A stretch of DNA of 7,359 nucleotides, taken from positions 1 to 7,359 of the forward strand of contig JAOZST010000189.1 in the NCBI GenBank assembly GCA_029939535.1, in the 5' to 3' direction. This document shows, piece by piece, positions 5,679 to 7,359 of the stretch. Under the pieces are notes generated by a model. That model saw nothing but the letters and a program-made list of their open reading frames with translations. It was not told the origin of the DNA and did not search any database. The position numbers were made by a program, and so were the translations under genes. This DNA is from NBML01 sp029939535. GTDB lineage: Bacteria > Desulfobacterota > Desulfobacteria > Desulfobacterales > Desulfobacteraceae. Position 1 is the first letter of the stretch, and the number at the start of each line of letters is the position of its first letter.

Positions 5679-6506
5679 ATGCAGCTGATTCTCCAGAATA
5701 TAATAGATACCATTAATATTATTGCGCCCTTTGACCTTGCGGAAACCTGGGATAACTCAGGACTGCAGGCGGGAAATCCTGACTGGACCATAAAAAAAAT
5801 CATGATCAGTCTAGATGTTTCCATGGAGGTTATGGAAGCTGCAAAGGATTGGGAAGCCGATCTTATACTTACTCACCATCCTTTGCTTATCAGCCCGGAA
5901 AAATCCTTTGATTTCGGGAAAATGCCGGGTTCAGCCATTTCCATGGCAGCCAGGGAAAAAATCAGTATTCTTTCGGCTCATACCAATCTGGATAAAGCAT
6001 CAGGCGGGTTGAATGATTATTTTGCCGGGATAATTGGTGTTGATGGGCTTGAAGCTTTCTATAGAGATTCTCCGGGTCTCCCTGTACAAGAATTTGATGA
6101 TAAAATACAGGGAATCGGAAGGATAGGGAATCTGAATCCTGTACTCTCACTAAGGGATTTAAGTTCACAGATTAAAGAACGTCTGGGGCTTGAACATCTC
6201 CGTGTGACAGGAGATCTGGACCTTACAATTAAAAAAGTTGCCCTTTGTACAGGTTCTGGCGGTTCTTTGATAGATGTTTTTTTGAGATCATCTGCAGACG
6301 TCTATATTACAGGCGATGTTAAATACCATGAAGCAAGAAAAATTGAAGACCATAATAAAGGTCTGATTGATGTGGGACATTTTGCTTCTGAAATAATTGT
6401 GGTTGACCTGCTGATAACAAAATTGCAGAAGGCTCTTCCATCTATGGGTTATGATATACAGATAAAAGGATTTAAGAAAGAAAAGGATCCATTTAAAATA
6501 GTGTAA
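5679..6506 (+). CDS. Nif3-like dinuclear metal-centre protein (GTP cyclohydrolase I type 2 / YbgI family)
   Basis: This is a member of the widely conserved Nif3/YbgI family of cytoplasmic proteins that bind two metal ions in a toroidal assembly. Their cellular role is not firmly established; databases often name them GTP cyclohydrolase 1 type 2. The family motifs are visible: WDNSGLQAG near the N-terminus (24-32), THHPLL (65-70), SAHTNLDKASGGLND (99-113) and DVGHFASE (231-238). The likely metal ligands are H66, H67, H101, D105, H234 and E238. At 275 residues it is the short form, lacking the CutA/PII-like insertion of roughly 370-residue homologues such as Bacillus YqfO. ATG 5679 has AGGGG at 5668-5672, 6 bases upstream. 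The zinc-ribbon gene follows, its ribosome site overlapping this gene's stop codon, so the pair is an operon. Family membership is secure; biochemical function is not shown. Confidence 0.93.
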   Translation: MQLILQNIIDTINIIAPFDLAETWDNSGLQAGNPDWTIKKIMISLDVSMEVMEAAKDWEADLILTHHPLLISPEKSFDFGKMPGSAISMAAREKISILSAHTNLDKASGGLNDYFAGIIGVDGLEAFYRDSPGLPVQEFDDKIQGIGRIGNLNPVLSLRDLSSQIKERLGLEHLRVTGDLDLTIKKVALCTGSGGSLIDVFLRSSADVYITGDVKYHEARKIEDHNKGLIDVGHFASEIIVVDLLITKLQKALPSMGYDIQIKGFKKEKDPFKIV

Positions 6507-6509
6507 GGA
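6505..6509 (+). promoter_or_regulatory. Ribosome binding site overlapping the upstream stop codon
   Basis: AAGGA (6505-6509) shares its first two bases with the TAA stop of the Nif3-family gene and is 6 bases before the next ATG (6516). A ribosome terminating there would cover the site, suggesting translational coupling. Confidence 0.65.
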
Positions 6510-6515
6510 TAAACC

Positions 6516-7238
6516 ATGAACGATATATCAAAGCAGGATATTGTCACACTTGTTAAACTTCAGGAAGCTGAGACTGAAATTGTAAGACTTAATTCAGTTC
6601 TTGAAGAAGTTGAAAAAGAAAAAATTAAAATTGCCAAACGGCTCAACCAATTCAAAAAAGCCCTGGATCAAAATAAGGAAGATCTTGAAAAGGCAGTTAT
6701 GATGTGCCGGGACAGTGAACGGGAAATCCAGGTCATAGATGATAGAATTATCATAAGCAATGAACACCTGAGAATGGTTAAAACCAATAAAGAGTATCAG
6801 TTAATTCTCCGGGAAGTGGATGACAATAAAAAGCGCAAAGATGCTCTGGAAACGGAATTGCTCGAGTTTCTGGATGAAAGGGAAAAAATTGAATCCATTG
6901 TTTCTGAAAGTAAAAAGGAATATCTTTTGCTGGAGGAACAGATTTTATCGGAACAAGCTGAGATTGAAAAAAAATCCTTTGATGACAAAGAATCTTTGAA
7001 AGAATATCTGAACCTGCAAAAAGATATAGGCAAAACCCTTGCTCCAGACCTGATGGAAAAATTCCGTAAGATTTCTAATATGAACCAGGGCCTTGCAGTA
7101 ACAACGGTGGAAAATGAGGTTTGCCTGGGGTGTTTTATGAACATACCTCCCCAGCTTTATATCGAAGTACAAAGGGGTAATTCATTGATTTCATGTCCCC
7201 AATGCAGTAGAATTCTGTACTATGTAAATAAAGATTAA
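6516..7238 (+). CDS. Coiled-coil C4-type zinc-ribbon protein (CdsZ/FlgZ-like, DUF164)
   Basis: The 240-residue protein has two parts. Residues about 8-175 are highly charged, rich in Glu, Lys and Leu, and expected to form a long hairpin-like coiled coil. Residues about 200-235 form a C4 zinc ribbon with C203-LG-C206 and C227-PQ-C230. This matches a widespread family that includes Helicobacter HP0958 (FlgZ), reported to bind RpoN and flagellin mRNA, and Chlamydia CT398 (CdsZ). By analogy it may bind a protein partner or RNA, but no specific role can be read from the sequence. There is no signal peptide or membrane segment, so it should be cytoplasmic. It is coupled to the Nif3-family gene in front, and its stop is about 5 bases from the RNase P RNA. 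Part of the second CxxC region overlaps a possible rnpB promoter. Confidence 0.9.
   Translation: MNDISKQDIVTLVKLQEAETEIVRLNSVLEEVEKEKIKIAKRLNQFKKALDQNKEDLEKAVMMCRDSEREIQVIDDRIIISNEHLRMVKTNKEYQLILREVDDNKKRKDALETELLEFLDEREKIESIVSESKKEYLLLEEQILSEQAEIEKKSFDDKESLKEYLNLQKDIGKTLAPDLMEKFRKISNMNQGLAVTTVENEVCLGCFMNIPPQLYIEVQRGNSLISCPQCSRILYYVNKD
7185..7213 (+). promoter_or_regulatory. Possible rnpB promoter inside the zinc-ribbon gene
   Basis: TTGATT (7185-7190; 4 of 6 to TTGACA) and TAGAAT (7208-7213; 5 of 6 to TATAAT) are separated by exactly 17 bases. Start would be near 7220, about 24 bases before the estimated RNase P RNA 5' end. The boxes fall in the codons around the second CxxC pair of the zinc ribbon. 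Motif and position only. Confidence 0.45.
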
Positions 7239-7243
7239 AATTT

Positions 7244-7359
7244 CGGTTTGACCGGGCTAAACGATCGCTGGATGTATTTTTGCATCTGGAGGAAAGTCCG
7301 AACACCAAAGGACAGGACGCTCCATAACGTGGAGTCACGGTGACGTGAAGGAAAGTGCA
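7244..7359 (+). ncRNA. rnpB: RNase P RNA, bacterial class A, 5' part (cut by window end)
   Basis: This is the catalytic RNA of RNase P, which removes 5' leaders from tRNA precursors. The near-universal conserved block GGAGGAAAGTCCG is at 7288-7300. Upstream, TTTGACCGGGC and the following ATCGC fit P1/P2, and GATGTA/TGCATC (7271-7276 and 7281-7286) closes a short P3-like hairpin. Downstream, CTCCA/TGGAG with loop TAACG (7320-7334) matches the P8 hairpin. TCACG/CGTGA with a GTGA tetraloop (7335-7348) matches the next helix. GGAAAGTGCA at the window edge begins the next conserved region. The 5' end is estimated by aligning GACC to the E. coli RNA and may be off by a few bases. The rest, including the 3' strand of P4, lies outside. 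It starts about 5 bases after the zinc-ribbon stop. Confidence 0.95.

Noticed and set aside
5573..5824. 83-codon - strand frame across the terminator and start of the Nif3-family gene
   Set aside because: It crosses a strong + strand terminator hairpin and part of a well supported gene; no motif and no suitable promoter. The - strand TGGTATAAT in the hairpin lies inside it and has no -35.
6797..7144. 115-codon - strand frame opposite the zinc-ribbon gene
   Set aside because: Ser/Phe/Arg-rich shadow of Glu/Lys coiled-coil codons, with no domain.

Overview
The window is a compact, moderately AT-rich housekeeping segment from a bacterium. All supportable genes lie on the + strand. Protein sequence style, the dnaG-rpoD pair and the Nif3-like / C4 zinc-ribbon / rnpB order point to a Gram-negative of the former Deltaproteobacteria (Desulfobacterota, perhaps a Desulfobacter- or Desulfobacula-like sulfate reducer). 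That placement is an inference from family resemblance; no marker was searched.

Layout: (1) 1-1485, a promoter-like leader followed by hisB and hisA, two steps of histidine biosynthesis, without the hisH that often sits between them. (2) 1486-1594, a spacer with a small hairpin, a direct repeat and a possible promoter. (3) 1595-5323, dnaG (primase) and rpoD (primary sigma factor) 18 bases apart: the core of the macromolecular-synthesis operon, with no rpsU in front. (4) 5324-5678, a 355-base non-protein region holding a strong promoter, one tRNA with CAU anticodon whose flanks form a long inverted repeat, an unexplained 120-base spacer, and a strong intrinsic terminator only 17 bases before the next start codon. 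(5) 5679-7238, a Nif3-family metal protein and a coiled-coil C4 zinc-ribbon protein, tightly coupled. (6) 7244-7359, the 5' part of a bacterial class A RNase P RNA gene, starting about 5 bases after the zinc-ribbon stop and running off the window.

Functionally the segment joins amino-acid synthesis, replication priming, transcription initiation and tRNA supply and maturation (RNase P cuts tRNA precursors such as the one encoded here). I found no mobile element, CRISPR array, defence system or broken gene, and no convincing evidence of an undescribed system. The observations worth a second look are regulatory: the closed-ended tRNA precursor, the terminator overlapping a possible promoter before the Nif3 gene, a possible rnpB promoter inside the zinc-ribbon coding region, and a 15-base tandem repeat in the rpoD linker.
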